Source: Myxococcales bacterium
GTDB lineage: Bacteria; Myxococcota; Myxococcia; Myxococcales; Myxococcaceae
Direction of reading: 5' to 3'
Length of the DNA: 64,000 bases
NCBI GenBank assembly: GCA_020846875.1
Contig: JADLDB010000094.1
Coordinates: forward strand, 62,001 to 126,000
Part shown: in pieces, positions 51,166-59,490 of the stretch
Layout of the letters: the number at the start of each line of letters is the position of its first letter
How positions within the stretch are numbered: the first letter of the stretch is position 1
Program-made: the position numbers and the translations under genes
Notes under the pieces: model-generated
The model's input: the letters and a program-made list of their open reading frames with translations, nothing else
The model's database searches: none
What the model was told of the DNA's origin: nothing

Positions 51166-53259
51166 ATGACCCCGACCACCGCCTCCCGCCTCCCGGCCGA
51201 AGGGCTGCTCGCCCTCGGTGTCCTCGGCGTGCTGGCCATCATGTTGCTGCCGCTGCCGCCGGCGGTCCTCGACGCGCTGCTGGCCGTCAACATCGCGCTC
51301 TCGGTGTTGATGCTGCTGATCAGCCTCGGCCTCTCGAAGGCGCTGGAGTTCTCCGTCTTCCCGTCCATCCTCCTGATCACCACGCTCTTCCGCCTGGCGC
51401 TCAACGTGGCCTCCACGCGCCTCATCCTGCTCAGGGGCGGCGAGGGCCCGGGCGCCGCCGGCCACGTCATCGAAGCCTTCGGGCGCTTCGCGGTGGGCGG
51501 CAGCTTGATCGTCGGGGGAGTGGTCTTCCTCATCCTCCTGGTGGTGAACTTCGCGGTCATCACCAAAGGCTCCGGCCGGGTCTCGGAGGTGGCCGCCCGC
51601 TTCACCCTCGACGCGCTGCCCGGCAAGCAGATGGCGATCGACGCGGATCTCGCCGCCGGTATCATCAACGACAAGGAAGCGCGCGCGCGCCGGACTGCGC
51701 TGGACGGCGAAGTGGAGTTCTTCGGCGCCATGGACGGCGCGTCGAAGTTCGTCCGGGGCGACGCCATCGCCGGCCTGTTCATCACCGCCATCAACATCGT
51801 GGGCGGGCTGATCGCCGGCCTGGCGCGCGACCACCTCTCGCTGGCCCAGGCCGCGGAGACGTACACGCTGCTCACCGTGGGCGACGGCCTGGTCTCGCAG
51901 ATGCCCGCGCTGCTCGTCTCCACCGCCGCCGGCATCCTCGTCACCCGCGCCGCCGGCTCGGACATGGGCACCCAGGTGGGTGGGCAGTTGTTCGGCCGGA
52001 GCCGGGTGCTGACCTACACCGCAGGCGTGCTGGCGCTGCTGGGCGTGCTGCCCGGACTGCCCGCGCTCGTCTTCCTTCCCACCGCGGCGGTGCTGGCGCT
52101 GCTTTCCCGCCGGGCGGCGGCGCGGGAGGCGTCTGCCAGAGGCCAGCCGGCGAAGAAGGCCGAGGACGCCGCCCCGAAGTCGGAGCGGATCCAGGACGTG
52201 CTGCTGTTGGACACCCTGGAGCTGGAGGTGGGCTACCAGCTGTTGTCCCTCATCGATCTCGAGAAGGGCGGTGAGGTGCCCGGCAGGGTGACGGCGCTGC
52301 GCCGGCAGGTGGCGCAGGAGCTGGGCATCGTGCTGCCCGCGGTGCACCTGCGCGACAACCTGCGCCTCGAGCCTGGCGAGTACCGCATCAACCTGCGCGG
52401 CGTGGAGGTGGCGAAGAGCCAGCTGCACCTCGACCGGGTGATGGCGCTCGACCCCACCGGTCGCGCCCCCGAACTGGACGGCATCGCCGCGAAGGAGCCC
52501 GCCTTCGGCCTGCCCGCGAAGTGGATCCGCCTCGAGGATCGCGCCGCCGCCGAGGCCCAGGGCCTCACCCTGGTCGACCCGGCGAGCGTGCTCGTCACGC
52601 ACCTCTCCGAGCTCGTGCGCCGCAGCGCCTGGGAGCTGGTCGGCCGGCAGGAGGTGCAGGAGCTGCTCGCCGCGACCGCGAAGGACGCGCCGAAGCTGGT
52701 GGAGGACGTGGTGCCCGCCACCGTCACGCTGGGCGAGCTGGTGCGCGTGGTGCGCGGGCTGTTGCGAGAAGGGGTGTCGGTGCGCGACATGAGGACGGTG
52801 CTGGAGGCGGTGGCCGACGCCGCGCCGCGCAGCAAGGAAACCGGGTACCTCATCGAGCAGGTCCGCCGCCGCCTCTCCCGGCAGCTCACCAGCCACCTCG
52901 TCGACGCGCGCGGCGTCCTGCACGCCCTCGTCCTCGACCGGCCCACCGAGGAGCTGCTGCGTCAAACCCTTGGCGCCTCCGACGGCGAGCCCACCCTCGC
53001 GCCGGATGTGGACACCGCGCGCCGGCTCATCCAGGCCGTCGAGCAGCACGCCGCGAAGTTGTCGGCCGCCAACCGCCCCGTCGTCGTCTTGGCGCCGCCG
53101 GACCTCCGCCGGCCCCTCTTCGACTTCCTCGGCCGCTTCGTCGGGGACTTATCCGTCGTCTCCGCCCGGGAATTGACGCCCGGCACCGCGGTGGAGCCGG
53201 CCGGGACCTTGCAAGTCGCTGCGTCCGTTCCCCTGGTGGCGCGAGGTGACAAGCGATGA
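51166..53259 (+). CDS. flhA: Flagellar export gate protein FlhA
   Basis: FlhA forms the large export-gate ring. The 697-residue protein has an N-terminal membrane half with eight helices and the FHIPEP-type signature RFTLDALPGKQMAIDADLAA. The cytosolic half starts near residue 320 and has DVLLLDTLELEVGYQLLSLI. The end overlaps the flhF start in ATGA. Confidence 0.96.
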   Translation: MTPTTASRLPAEGLLALGVLGVLAIMLLPLPPAVLDALLAVNIALSVLMLLISLGLSKALEFSVFPSILLITTLFRLALNVASTRLILLRGGEGPGAAGHVIEAFGRFAVGGSLIVGGVVFLILLVVNFAVITKGSGRVSEVAARFTLDALPGKQMAIDADLAAGIINDKEARARRTALDGEVEFFGAMDGASKFVRGDAIAGLFITAINIVGGLIAGLARDHLSLAQAAETYTLLTVGDGLVSQMPALLVSTAAGILVTRAAGSDMGTQVGGQLFGRSRVLTYTAGVLALLGVLPGLPALVFLPTAAVLALLSRRAAAREASARGQPAKKAEDAAPKSERIQDVLLLDTLELEVGYQLLSLIDLEKGGEVPGRVTALRRQVAQELGIVLPAVHLRDNLRLEPGEYRINLRGVEVAKSQLHLDRVMALDPTGRAPELDGIAAKEPAFGLPAKWIRLEDRAAAEAQGLTLVDPASVLVTHLSELVRRSAWELVGRQEVQELLAATAKDAPKLVEDVVPATVTLGELVRVVRGLLREGVSVRDMRTVLEAVADAAPRSKETGYLIEQVRRRLSRQLTSHLVDARGVLHALVLDRPTEELLRQTLGASDGEPTLAPDVDTARRLIQAVEQHAAKLSAANRPVVVLAPPDLRRPLFDFLGRFVGDLSVVSARELTPGTAVEPAGTLQVAASVPLVARGDKR

Positions 53260-54428
53260 GCGCGATGGTGAAGACGTTCCGGGCGCGTGACGCACGCAGC
53301 GCCCTGGCGGCGGTGAAGGCCGCCCTGGGCCCTGACGCCGTCATTCTGTCGACGCAGGAGGTCAGCGGCGGGCTCTTCCGCAAGGCGGAAATCGAAGTGA
53401 CCGCCGCGCTCGACCCGGCGGCCCCCGCGCGGCAGCGCGTGGCCCGGGCGCCCCTGTCCACCCCCAAGCCCGCGCCGGTGCGCCACGGCGCCGCGCGCTA
53501 CGCCGTCCCGCCGCCTCCAGCGCCCGACGACGCTCCCGGGCCGTCCCTCATCGCCGAGGAGCTGATCGCCCTGCGCGGCGCAGTCGAGAACGTGCGCAGC
53601 CAGCTCAAGCAGCAGGCGCTCGCCGCGCCAGCCGAGGACGTGCGCTTCCCCGCGCCGGTGATGGAGCTGTTCGAGCACCTCATCGCCCGCGGGCTGGACG
53701 AAGGCCTGGCGGAAGACCTCCTCCGCCTCGCCGCCGGCGCCCACGGCACCCAACCTGCCCTGATGTGGCGGGCGGTGCGCGAGCTGCTCGCCGAGCGCCT
53801 CATCCCCAGCCGCGCCCCATGGATGCCGGGCCCGCGCCGCGCCATCGCCCTCATCGGCCCCACAGGGGTGGGGAAGACCACCACCCTCGCGAAGATCGCC
53901 GCCCGCGCGCTGATGGAGTCGCGCCTCAAGGTGGCGCTCATCACCGTGGACACCTACCGGATCGGCGCCGCGGAGCAGGTGGCCCGCTACGGCAGCATGA
54001 TGAACGTGCCTACCCGCGTGGCCCACACCGAGAAGGAGCTGGCCCGCGCGCTGGAGTTCAGCCGCACCGCCGACCTGGTGCTCATCGACACCGCGGGGCG
54101 CAGCAAGCCCGACGACATCGCCCGCCAGGCGCAGCTGCTGAGGAGCGCCCCGGGCGTGGACCTCTACCTGTGCCTGTCCGCCGCCACCGGCGCGCGCGAG
54201 GTGGCCGCCGCCGCCGCCCGCTACGCGCCCCTCAAGCCCAGCCGCCTCATCTTCACCAAGCTGGACGAGGCCGACGGGCCGGCCTCGCTGGTGTCCGCCC
54301 TGGGGCCCGTGGGCCGGCCCATCGTCTGCGTCACCGACGGGCAGCGGGTGCCCGAAGACATCCACGCCCTCACCGCCAACGAGCTCGTCGGGCTGGTGGC
54401 CGGTGACCTCCAGCTGGGACGCGGCTGA
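53256..54428 (+). CDS. flhF: Flagellar GTPase FlhF
   Basis: FlhF is an SRP-type GTPase that fixes the cell pole or site where flagella form. The 390-residue protein has a basic N-terminal B-domain, the P-loop GPTGVGKTTT at 201-210, DTYRIGAAEQ, DTAGRSKPDD and TKLDEADG. It is followed by its regulator flhG 27 bases on. Confidence 0.94.
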   Translation: MSAMVKTFRARDARSALAAVKAALGPDAVILSTQEVSGGLFRKAEIEVTAALDPAAPARQRVARAPLSTPKPAPVRHGAARYAVPPPPAPDDAPGPSLIAEELIALRGAVENVRSQLKQQALAAPAEDVRFPAPVMELFEHLIARGLDEGLAEDLLRLAAGAHGTQPALMWRAVRELLAERLIPSRAPWMPGPRRAIALIGPTGVGKTTTLAKIAARALMESRLKVALITVDTYRIGAAEQVARYGSMMNVPTRVAHTEKELARALEFSRTADLVLIDTAGRSKPDDIARQAQLLRSAPGVDLYLCLSAATGAREVAAAAARYAPLKPSRLIFTKLDEADGPASLVSALGPVGRPIVCVTDGQRVPEDIHALTANELVGLVAGDLQLGRG

Positions 54429-54455
54429 CGACGTCGCGAAGGAGACCTTCCCACC

Positions 54456-55337
54456 ATGGACCAGGCAGAGAGCCTCCGGCGGATGATGAGCCAGCAGTCG
54501 GGCGGTGAAGTCCGCGTCATTGCCGTCACCAGCGGGAAGGGCGGGGTGGGGAAGACGAACGTCACCTCCAACATCGCCATCCTCGCGGCGCAGACCGGCA
54601 AGCGGGTGTTGATCGTCGACGGCGATCTCGGCCTGGCCAACGTAGAGATCGTCTTCGGCCTCACCCCCCGCTACCACCTCGGCCACCTCCTCGACGGCAC
54701 CGCCGAGCTCCGCCAGGTGCTGGCCACCGGCCCGGAAGGCGTGCGAGTGCTGCCCGGCGGGAGCGGCGTGCGCAGCCTGACCGTGCTGGACGACGCCCAG
54801 AAGCTGCGCTTCATGTCCGCGCTGGACACCATTGAAGACGAGTTCGACCTGGTGCTGATCGACACTGGCGCGGGCATCGGGGACAACGTGCTCTTCTTCG
54901 TGGGCGGCGCGCAGGAAGCGCTGTTGGTGCTCACGTCCGAGCCCACCTCGCTCACTGACGCCTACGCCGCGGTGAAGGTGTTGTCGCTGGAAGGCGGAGT
55001 CGAGCACTTCAACGTGCTGGTCAACCAGGTCGCAACCGAGCAGCAGGCTCGGGAGATCTACGAGAAGCTGTGCACCGTCACCCGGCGCTTCCTCAAGGCG
55101 CGTCTGAAGCTGCTGGGCCAGCTCCCCCGGGACGAGAACATTCACCGCGCAGTGCTGCTGCAGCGGCCGGTGGTGCAGGCCTTCCCCCACTCGCCCGCCA
55201 GCCGCGCGCTCAAGGCCGTGGCCGACAAGCTGTTCACCGAGCCGCCGCCTCAGAGCAACGTCGGGGGCCTCAAGTTCCTCTGGCAGCGCCTGCTGCGCGG
55301 CGGCGCGGGCGCCGGCGCCGTACCGCCCGCGCCCTGA
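54456..55337 (+). CDS. flhG: Flagellar number regulator FlhG (FleN)
   Basis: FlhG is a MinD-like ATPase that limits flagellar number and stimulates FlhF. The 293-residue protein begins with the FlhF-activating motif DQAESLRRM at 2-10. The deviant Walker A is SGKGGVGKT at about 26-34. VLIVDGDLGLANVEIVFGL and DLVLIDTGAGIGDNVL follow. In other bacteria it also blocks the master activator FleQ. fliA follows 16 bases on. Confidence 0.93.
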   Translation: MDQAESLRRMMSQQSGGEVRVIAVTSGKGGVGKTNVTSNIAILAAQTGKRVLIVDGDLGLANVEIVFGLTPRYHLGHLLDGTAELRQVLATGPEGVRVLPGGSGVRSLTVLDDAQKLRFMSALDTIEDEFDLVLIDTGAGIGDNVLFFVGGAQEALLVLTSEPTSLTDAYAAVKVLSLEGGVEHFNVLVNQVATEQQAREIYEKLCTVTRRFLKARLKLLGQLPRDENIHRAVLLQRPVVQAFPHSPASRALKAVADKLFTEPPPQSNVGGLKFLWQRLLRGGAGAGAVPPAP

Positions 55338-55353
55338 AAGGAGCTGCTTCGCC

Positions 55354-56079
55354 ATGCACCGCGCCGAGGCCCGCTACAGCCTGCCCACCAGCGACGCCGA
55401 GCTCTTGCGCCGGTACGGCGTGCTGATCGATCGCGTGGGCCGGCGGCTCGCCGCGCGCCTGGGCATGGCCCACCTGGCTGACGAGCTGTGGAGCGTGGGC
55501 GCGATGGGGCTGCTGGAGGCCGCGCGCCGCTTCGACGCCGCGCGCGGCGTGCGCTTCGAGACCTTCGCGGAGCACCGCATCCGCGGGGCGATGCTGGACG
55601 AGCTGCGGAAGATGGATCACCTCCCTCGGCGGCTGCGCGCCGACACCGAGAAGGTGGAGAAGGGCCGGGCCGCGCTGGGCAAGCAGCTGGGCCGCGAGCC
55701 GACGGGCGAAGAGCTGGCCGGGCACCTGAAGTTGTCGGTGGACGAGCTGGCCGAGCTGGAGCAGCTCAGGCAGCCCCTGTTGCCCCTGGTGGGCGCACTG
55801 TCGGTGGCGTCCGGCGAGGAGGGCGCGGAGGAGCGCGTCGAGCGCACCCTGGTGGTGCAGCGGCTCACCCAGGCCATCTCCAGGCTGGCCGAGCGGCTCC
55901 AGCTGCTGCTGACGCTCTACTACGTGGAGGAGCTCACCTTCCGGGAGATCTCCGGCCTGCTGAAGGTGAGCGAGGCGCGGGTGTGCCAGCTCCACGGTGA
56001 AGCGGTGAAGCGCCTGCGCGGGCTGCTGGCGGACGAACGCGGGGCCCCGCTCCCCGAGTCCCCAGCGCTGGCCGGCTGA
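55354..56079 (+). CDS. fliA: Flagellar sigma factor FliA (sigma-28)
   Basis: FliA directs RNA polymerase to the late flagellar genes. The 241-residue protein has region 2 motifs (GAMGLLEAARRFDAARGVRF, then FAEHRIRGAMLDELRKMD, then LPRRLRADTEK), a region 3 segment, and a region 4 helix-turn-helix (TFREISGLLKVSEARVCQLH). Its inhibitor FlgM is encoded at 12937 and a matching promoter lies before fliC. Confidence 0.95.
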   Translation: MHRAEARYSLPTSDAELLRRYGVLIDRVGRRLAARLGMAHLADELWSVGAMGLLEAARRFDAARGVRFETFAEHRIRGAMLDELRKMDHLPRRLRADTEKVEKGRAALGKQLGREPTGEELAGHLKLSVDELAELEQLRQPLLPLVGALSVASGEEGAEERVERTLVVQRLTQAISRLAERLQLLLTLYYVEELTFREISGLLKVSEARVCQLHGEAVKRLRGLLADERGAPLPESPALAG

Positions 56080-56086
56080 GCTGACC

Positions 56087-56716
56087 TCAGCGCGTGGCCA
56101 CGGTGTCCTCAGGCAGGCGCTCGAAGCGCAGCACCCATTCCACCGGGCCCCGGCGGAACGAGAAGGTGAGCGTCTGCCCCGCGTCGAAGGTGCGCCCCGC
56201 GCCCCAGTGCGCCAGGGGCCCCTCCAACCGCACCGCGTCGTCGCTGATGATCCACCTGCCGCGGGCCTGCCCCACCCGGTAGCTGCCGTCGAGGCTCAGC
56301 ACCAGCTCGCCCAGGCTCGCCTCGGACGGCTGGCCGTTCACCGTGACGGCGGCCCTCTTGAAGTGCGCTGGAGGCCGGAGGCCGAGGGTGTGACGCGCGT
56401 TGAGCAGCTCCACGCGCACGAAGCCCTCGCTCAGCACCGAGACGCGCACCCGGTGCTCGGCGCCGCGCCGGTCGAGCACCACGTAGACCTCGCCCAGCGC
56501 CAGGCCCACGCTGGAGGAGAACTGCTCGCGCCCGGCCTCTCGCCGTACCCCGTGGAGCGCCCGCAGCACCCGTGAGGTGACCGTCAGGTCCGCGTCCTCC
56601 TCGAGCGTCAGCGAGGTGCGCTCTACGGACACATGGGCCGGCTCCCGGGCGTGGAAGACGTCGTCGGCGAGGGTGGGCAGGGCAGCCAGGGCGAGCGCGA
56701 AGGGCAGGAGCTTCAT
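56087..56716 (-). CDS. Secreted protein of unknown function beside fliA
   Basis: This 209-residue protein has a signal peptide (cut near PTLADD), then a mostly beta-type domain with EDADLTVTSRVLRALHG and GYVYVVLDRRGAEHRVRVS-like strands (here GEVYVVLDRRGAEHRVRVSV). It ends with a FSFRRGPVEWVLRFERL strand. It converges on fliA with only seven bases between them. A sigma-54-like site lies 15 bases before the ATG. No family is recognised. Confidence 0.7.
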   Translation of the reverse strand: MKLLPFALALAALPTLADDVFHAREPAHVSVERTSLTLEEDADLTVTSRVLRALHGVRREAGREQFSSSVGLALGEVYVVLDRRGAEHRVRVSVLSEGFVRVELLNARHTLGLRPPAHFKRAAVTVNGQPSEASLGELVLSLDGSYRVGQARGRWIISDDAVRLEGPLAHWGAGRTFDAGQTLTFSFRRGPVEWVLRFERLPEDTVATR

Positions 56717-56729
56717 GCCGGCCACCCAG

Positions 56730-56745
56730 TGCAACCTCGCGGCCC
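56730..56745 (-). promoter_or_regulatory. Putative sigma-54 promoter of the secreted protein
   Basis: On the minus strand the site reads GGGCCGC-GAGG-TTGCA with GG-N10-GC spacing. The -12 half is perfect and the -24 half is weaker. The -12 base is 15 bases from the ATG at 56716, which would leave a leader of about three bases; no ribosome site is visible. Confidence 0.5.
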
Positions 56746-56835
56746 GGCGGGCGCTGGCCCAGTTTCCGCGACTTGGGGCGCCGGCCTCCGGGTCAAGAGC
56801 GCCGGTGAGACCTGGCGCACCCTGTCGGCCGCACC

Positions 56836-57792
56836 TCAGGGCCACTGTGCGATGACGCTCTTCACCTCGCTGGTGAAGGGGCCGTCGGGCTCGAGTTCGA
56901 GGTACTTCGCGTACAGCTTCTTCGAGGCGGCGACGTCGTGCCGTTGCTGGGCGAGGAAGGCGAGCAGCAGCGTGGCTCCTGCGTGGGAGGGGTTCAGCTT
57001 GAGTGCGCGCTCCGCGGCCCGGCCGGCGAGGAGGCCCTGACGGAGATCTGTGCGGGCCAGCGCCAGCCCGAACCACGCGTCGGGGTTTTTCGGTGTGCGG
57101 ACCACCGCCTTCTTGAAGCGGGCCAGGGCCGCCCTGGCCCGCCCATCGTCCAGCTGCTTCTTGCCAGCGGCGAAGAGGCGAGCTGCCGCCTCCGCCGACG
57201 TCGCAGGGGAACGCACCCGCGCGCCCAGCGTCACCGGCGCGGTCGTCACGACCGGAGGCGTTGCCTCGGCCTCCGTCTCCCCGGCGGTGGTTGGGGAAGC
57301 CTCGTCGGCGGATGCCGCTGCCTCTGGGTCGGGAGCGTCACCAGCCGGCGGCGCCTCCTCGGCCGTCCGCGCCAGGGCGTCCTGGCCAGGAGTGCGCCTC
57401 GTCGTCCGGGCCACGCTCGCCGGAGCCTGGGCGGTCTCCGCCGTGGGGTGGGCCACCGGTGCCACCGCTGCACCGGCTGCGTCTTGAACTCCCTTCCTGG
57501 CCGTGGACGGTTCTCCTTGCAGCGCCGGCCCCTCCACGGAGAGCGCCACGTACCCGCCCATCGCCGCCAGGGACACGGCGGCGAACACCCACGGCAGCCG
57601 CGAGGCGCGCGGGGGGCGCGGCTGGCTTTCCTCGTCCTCCAGTGGCGCGGGGGAGGAGGGGGCCTCGAGGCGCGGCGGGGGAACGGAGGGCGTGAGGCGA
57701 CCCGCGGCGTGCGGCTGGTACTTCGGCCACCGCCCGCTGCGGGCCCGGCGGCGTGGGTGTGCGTGTGACTGGGAGAAGGCGCGTGGATCCAC
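56836..57792 (-). CDS. Single-pass membrane protein with TPR domain
   Basis: This 318-residue protein has a basic cytosolic N-terminal part, one membrane helix at about residues 67-86 (RLPWVFAAVSLAAMGGYVAL), a long Ala/Pro/Glu-rich spacer, and three or so TPR repeats near the C terminus (ARLFAAGKKQLDDGRARAAL, then WFGLALARTDLRQGLLAGRA). GGAGG lies eight bases before the GTG start. It is divergent from the PilZ gene. A periplasmic assembly role is an inference. Confidence 0.8.
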   Translation of the reverse strand: MDPRAFSQSHAHPRRRARSGRWPKYQPHAAGRLTPSVPPPRLEAPSSPAPLEDEESQPRPPRASRLPWVFAAVSLAAMGGYVALSVEGPALQGEPSTARKGVQDAAGAAVAPVAHPTAETAQAPASVARTTRRTPGQDALARTAEEAPPAGDAPDPEAAASADEASPTTAGETEAEATPPVVTTAPVTLGARVRSPATSAEAAARLFAAGKKQLDDGRARAALARFKKAVVRTPKNPDAWFGLALARTDLRQGLLAGRAAERALKLNPSHAGATLLLAFLAQQRHDVAASKKLYAKYLELEPDGPFTSEVKSVIAQWP

Positions 57793-57816
57793 TCGGACAC
57801 CTCCGCGTCGGGAACC

Positions 57817-57832
57817 AGCAACAAACGTTCCG
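57817..57832 (-). promoter_or_regulatory. Sigma-54 promoter of the TPR gene
   Basis: On the minus strand the site reads CGGAACG-TTTG-TTGCT. The transcript should start near 57806 and the leader of about 14 bases contains the ribosome site. Confidence 0.6.
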
Positions 57833-57955
57833 GGGCGAGCCCTCCGGGAGAGGGCGTCACCGTCCGGGGTGCGGGCGACCCCCTGCGGTCACGTCGACCC
57901 CGGTGTCCACGGCGCCAGGTAAAGGCGGGGCTGCGATCTTCCGTGGATCCTCGCA

Positions 57956-57971
57956 AGGCACACCGGGTGCA
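57956..57971 (+). promoter_or_regulatory. Putative sigma-54 promoter of the PilZ gene
   Basis: The site reads AGGCACA-CCGG-GTGCA with correct spacing; the -12 half has one change. The leader would be about 12 bases, starting just ahead of the GGAAGAG ribosome site. Confidence 0.5.
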
Positions 57972-57993
57972 AGGTGGGCCGGAAGAGACGACC

Positions 57994-58884
57994 ATGACGG
58001 ACACTGAACTGGAACGCCTGGAGAGCGAGTTGGCTGTCGAAGAGACGACGCTGCTCACCGAGTTGGGGGCCCTGAAGGCGGCGGCCGAAGCCTTGGAGAA
58101 TCGGGCGCGGGCTGCCCAGGCCTTGGCGGCCGAGGTGGCGGCGCGGGGCGGTGACGGAGGCGTGGCGACGCGCCTGCAGCAGTTGGCCGTGCCCCGCACC
58201 TTCGGCGAGACGGCCTTCGAGCGCGCACGCCGGGCCCGGGAAGAGGCGGTCCGGGTACGACGGGAGGCTACCGCCCACGTGCGCCAGATGTTTGGCGTCC
58301 ACAGGCGCACCCTGTCGGAGCTGACCAGCCAACTGCAGGCCGATGAGAGCCTCGCTCGGCGCCAGCTGGACGACCTCAAGCGCCGCGCCGAGGCCCGGGT
58401 CGAGGCCGCCCGCGCCGAAGCTGCCCGGGTCCAGGCCCCGCCGCCGCCTCCCCCGCCCAGCTCGCCTGCGGGGGCCACGGCGCTGGGCGCCATGTCCATC
58501 GACGAAGCCATCGCCCGCACCGTGGTGGCCGCCCGGCCTTCGCAGCGCCGCGTGCAGCCGCGCGTCAAGGTGCAGACCCAGGTGGACTTCTCTTCCGACG
58601 CCAACTTCTACATGGGCTTCTCCGCCAACGTCTCCGAGGGCGGCATCTTCGTGGCCACGGTAGCCGTGGCCCCCATCGGCACCGAAGTCGACCTGTCCTT
58701 CTCGCTGCCCACCGGCAAGCAGATCGCCTGTCGCGGGGTGGTCCGCTGGGTGCGCGAGGTGAATGACAAGCTGCCGGACAGCTTCCCGGGCCTGGGCATT
58801 CAGTTCGAGAACCTCGATCCGCAGTCCCTCGAGGCGATTCGCCACTTCGTGTCTGAGCGCGATCCGATGTTCTACGTCGACTGA
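57994..58884 (+). CDS. PilZ-domain cyclic di-GMP receptor with coiled-coil N terminus
   Basis: This 296-residue protein has a long coiled-coil N-terminal half (to about residue 145), a proline run, and a C-terminal PilZ domain of the type common in myxobacteria. The cyclic di-GMP motif RxxxR is seen as RVQPR and the second motif as NVSEGG, with Asn in place of the usual Asp. The domain continues with VDLSFSLPTGKQIACRGVVR. It may sense the product of the diguanylate cyclase at 44398. The ATG at 57994 follows GGAAGAG. Confidence 0.88.
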   Translation: MTDTELERLESELAVEETTLLTELGALKAAAEALENRARAAQALAAEVAARGGDGGVATRLQQLAVPRTFGETAFERARRAREEAVRVRREATAHVRQMFGVHRRTLSELTSQLQADESLARRQLDDLKRRAEARVEAARAEAARVQAPPPPPPPSSPAGATALGAMSIDEAIARTVVAARPSQRRVQPRVKVQTQVDFSSDANFYMGFSANVSEGGIFVATVAVAPIGTEVDLSFSLPTGKQIACRGVVRWVREVNDKLPDSFPGLGIQFENLDPQSLEAIRHFVSERDPMFYVD

Positions 58885-58921
58885 AGCGACCAGTCCGCCA
58901 CAGCGAAGCCCGGGGGGCCTC

Positions 58922-59411
58922 ATGGACCTGGATACCGAGATAGTCAGGCTGATCAACAGAGCGCGGTGCGCGTGCCCCCTACCCGACCAGCGCCCTCGAG
59001 TTGCAGGCGCTCCTGGGGCAAGCGGGCCATGAGCTGACCGCGGGGCAGCGTCACGAGGTGGCGGAGGCGCTGGCCGCCGCGCGTGCGCGCAGAGCCGGCT
59101 TCGAGCCCGAAGCCTCACCTGCGAAGGGCTGGCGCCGTGCGCCGCCAGGTGCCCCTCGCTGGTGGCCACGGCCGTCCCGGAGTTCTCCGTGCGCCTCGTC
59201 TCCAGGCACCTGGCCGCGAGCTGGCGCCGGCGACGGTCCGCTTTTCCAGCCCCATGGCGGTGGCCCCCAGCTTTCTCACCGAGCTCGAGGTGCAGGTGGG
59301 GGGGAGCAGGTGCGCTTCTGGGCGAAGGTGTCCCGCTGTGTGCCCTGCGGCGCCACTCACCAGGTGGAGGCGGCGCCCTTCGCCCTCTCTGGGCACGCAC
59401 TCGAGCCCTGA
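58922..59411 (+). pseudogene. Multiply frameshifted gene remnant
   Basis: A G-rich ribosome-like site and an ATG open a frame that reads MDLDTEIVRLINRAR. Protein-like sequence then jumps frame near 58971 (TSALELQALLGQAGHELTAG, and RHEVAEALAAARARRAGFEP). It jumps again near 59160 (VATAVPEFSVRLVSRHLAAS), again near 59220 (VRFSSPMAVAPSFLTELEVQ), and finally near 59305 (QVRFWAKVSRCVPCGATHQV) to a stop at 59411. At least four indels are needed to join them. The original protein is not recognised. It could also reflect local sequencing errors, though all neighbours are intact. Confidence 0.55.
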
Positions 59412-59490
59412 CGCCGGATCACGTCGGCGACGCACCCGAGCGGAGGGACCGGCGGCCAGCAGCGCTCCCAGGTCGCGGCTCACTGACGCT

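Noticed and set aside
48300-51971. A 1223-codon open frame on minus, antisense to fliP, fliQ, fliR, flhB and flhA
   Set aside because: It is opposite well-identified export genes and has no recognisable domain.
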